DNA of 6,763 bases. Origin: Clostridia bacterium (GTDB taxonomy: Bacteria > Bacillota_A > Clostridia > Peptostreptococcales > JAAYPU01). Under the pieces are notes generated by a model. The model was not told where the DNA came from. It searched no databases and worked only from the letters and a program-made list of their open reading frames with translations. Made by a program: the position numbers and the translations under genes. Each line of letters starts with the position of its first letter. Position 1 is the stretch's first letter. Positions 6,108 to 6,763 of the stretch are shown here, in pieces. The stretch spans positions 1-6,763 of the forward strand of contig JAKSCF010000350.1 in NCBI GenBank assembly GCA_022360735.1. The letters run 5' to 3'.

Positions 6108-6763
6108 ATGAAACTAAGTAAAGAACTTGAAATTGCTAAGGAAGCAGCTGTTGAAGCAGGTCATATTATCTTAGAGATATACAATCAAAAATTTAAAATA
6201 GACTACAAAGAAGATCAGTCACCGGTAACCCAAGCGGATCGCTTAGCCGATGAGGCCATTGTAAACAGGCTTAAGAATGAATTCCCACAATATGCGGTTT
6301 TATCTGAAGAATCGAAGGATGATCTTAAACGATTGGAAAACGATTGGTGCTGGATCGTGGATCCCTTGGACGGGACGAAAGAGTTTATAAAGAAAAACGG
6401 AGAATTTACGGTCAATATTGCATTGACTTTTGAACATAGAGTTGTATTGGGAGTAGTCTATATTCCTGTAAAAAAAGCTTTGTTTTACGCTGTAAAAGGA
6501 GAAGGTGCTTTCCTGGAAGAAAAAGGAGAAGTGCAACGGATAAAAGTATCCCATAGGGAATACAATATAAGAGCAGCTTGCAGCCGCTCCCATACGTCTG
6601 AAAAATTAAAGAGAATATTACATGAAAACGGTATCAACCATTTGGTTTTTGCTGGAAGTGCTTTAAAAGGCTGCATGATTGCTAAAGGGGATGCAGAAAT
6701 CTATTATCGGTATGGCAAAACTTCTGAATGGGATACGGCTGCATTACAGTGTGTTGTTGAAGA
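6108..6763 (+). CDS. cysQ: 3'(2'),5'-bisphosphate nucleotidase, CysQ type (inositol monophosphatase superfamily), N-terminal part
   Basis: The first 218 codons are present and the frame is still open at the window edge. The start ATG has AGGAG at 6097-6101, 6 bases upstream. Motifs of the lithium-sensitive, magnesium-dependent phosphatase family appear in order: SPVTQAD (38-44), LSEES with Glu67, WIVDPLDGTKEFI with Asp85 and Asp88, and GSALKGCMIAKGDAEIYYR followed by TSEWDTAA with Asp209. Glu67, Asp85, Asp88 and Asp209 are the expected metal ligands. The KEFI ending of the second motif and the SALK/SEWDTAA region point to CysQ rather than inositol monophosphatase or fructose-1,6-bisphosphatase. 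CysQ converts 3'-phosphoadenosine 5'-phosphate to AMP, clearing a by-product of sulfate reduction and of 4'-phosphopantetheine or sulfo-group transfer. Full-length CysQ is about 245-280 residues, so roughly 30-60 are missing. No sulfate-assimilation genes are visible, and the 61-base gap after the CapA-like gene holds the palindromic repeat. Confidence 0.9.
   Translation, partial: MKLSKELEIAKEAAVEAGHIILEIYNQKFKIDYKEDQSPVTQADRLADEAIVNRLKNEFPQYAVLSEESKDDLKRLENDWCWIVDPLDGTKEFIKKNGEFTVNIALTFEHRVVLGVVYIPVKKALFYAVKGEGAFLEEKGEVQRIKVSHREYNIRAACSRSHTSEKLKRILHENGINHLVFAGSALKGCMIAKGDAEIYYRYGKTSEWDTAALQCVVE

Noticed and set aside
6215..6676. Three overlapping minus-strand open frames opposite the cysQ gene
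   Set aside because: The + strand encodes a continuous CysQ protein with all metal-binding motifs, so these are complementary-strand artefacts.
1..6763. CRISPR array, tRNA, rRNA, transposase, toxin-antitoxin or defence genes
   Set aside because: No regularly spaced repeats, cloverleaf structures or matching protein motifs were seen on either strand.

Overview
The window looks like a chromosomal segment of a low-GC, flagellated, probably anaerobic Firmicute (Clostridia). Signs of this are the strong AT bias, A/T-ending codons, AGGAG or GGTGAT ribosome binding sites, a TTG start codon, and an flgF/flgG-type rod gene followed by a stand-alone rod-binding (FlgJ-like) protein. The genus cannot be fixed from the sequence. 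All six or seven real genes lie on the + strand, packed with short gaps. No RNA genes, CRISPR arrays, transposases or phage genes were seen.

Region by region: (1) Positions 1-599 hold the end of a flagellar rod operon, with the C-terminus of a FlgF/FlgG rod protein (cut by the window edge) and a short FlgJ-like rod-binding protein. (2) Positions 600-779 hold a GC-rich inverted-repeat element that forms a long hairpin followed by a T tract, so it is the likely operon terminator, and then a good promoter. (3) Positions 780-4305 hold two tandem, clearly paralogous acyl-CoA synthetases (AMP-forming, long-chain fatty acid type), each 572 residues with all core adenylation motifs intact. (4) Positions 4306-4720 hold a separate small transcription unit for a 72-residue Nfu-type iron-sulfur carrier, with a candidate promoter and a textbook terminator. 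(5) Positions 4721-6763 hold a membrane-anchored CapA-family metallophosphatase-like protein, then a second short GC-rich palindromic repeat that overlaps its stop codon, then the first 218 codons of a CysQ-type 3'(2'),5'-bisphosphate nucleotidase that runs off the end.

The units look like independent housekeeping functions: motility, fatty-acid activation, Fe-S maturation, cell-envelope function and PAP recycling. I see no convincing undescribed system. The most interesting items are the two GC-rich REP/MITE-like elements in an AT-rich background, one apparently serving as a terminator and one supplying a stop codon, and the tandem duplication of the acyl-CoA synthetase. Three start codons were moved inward from the longest reading frame because the ribosome binding site lies inside the longer version.
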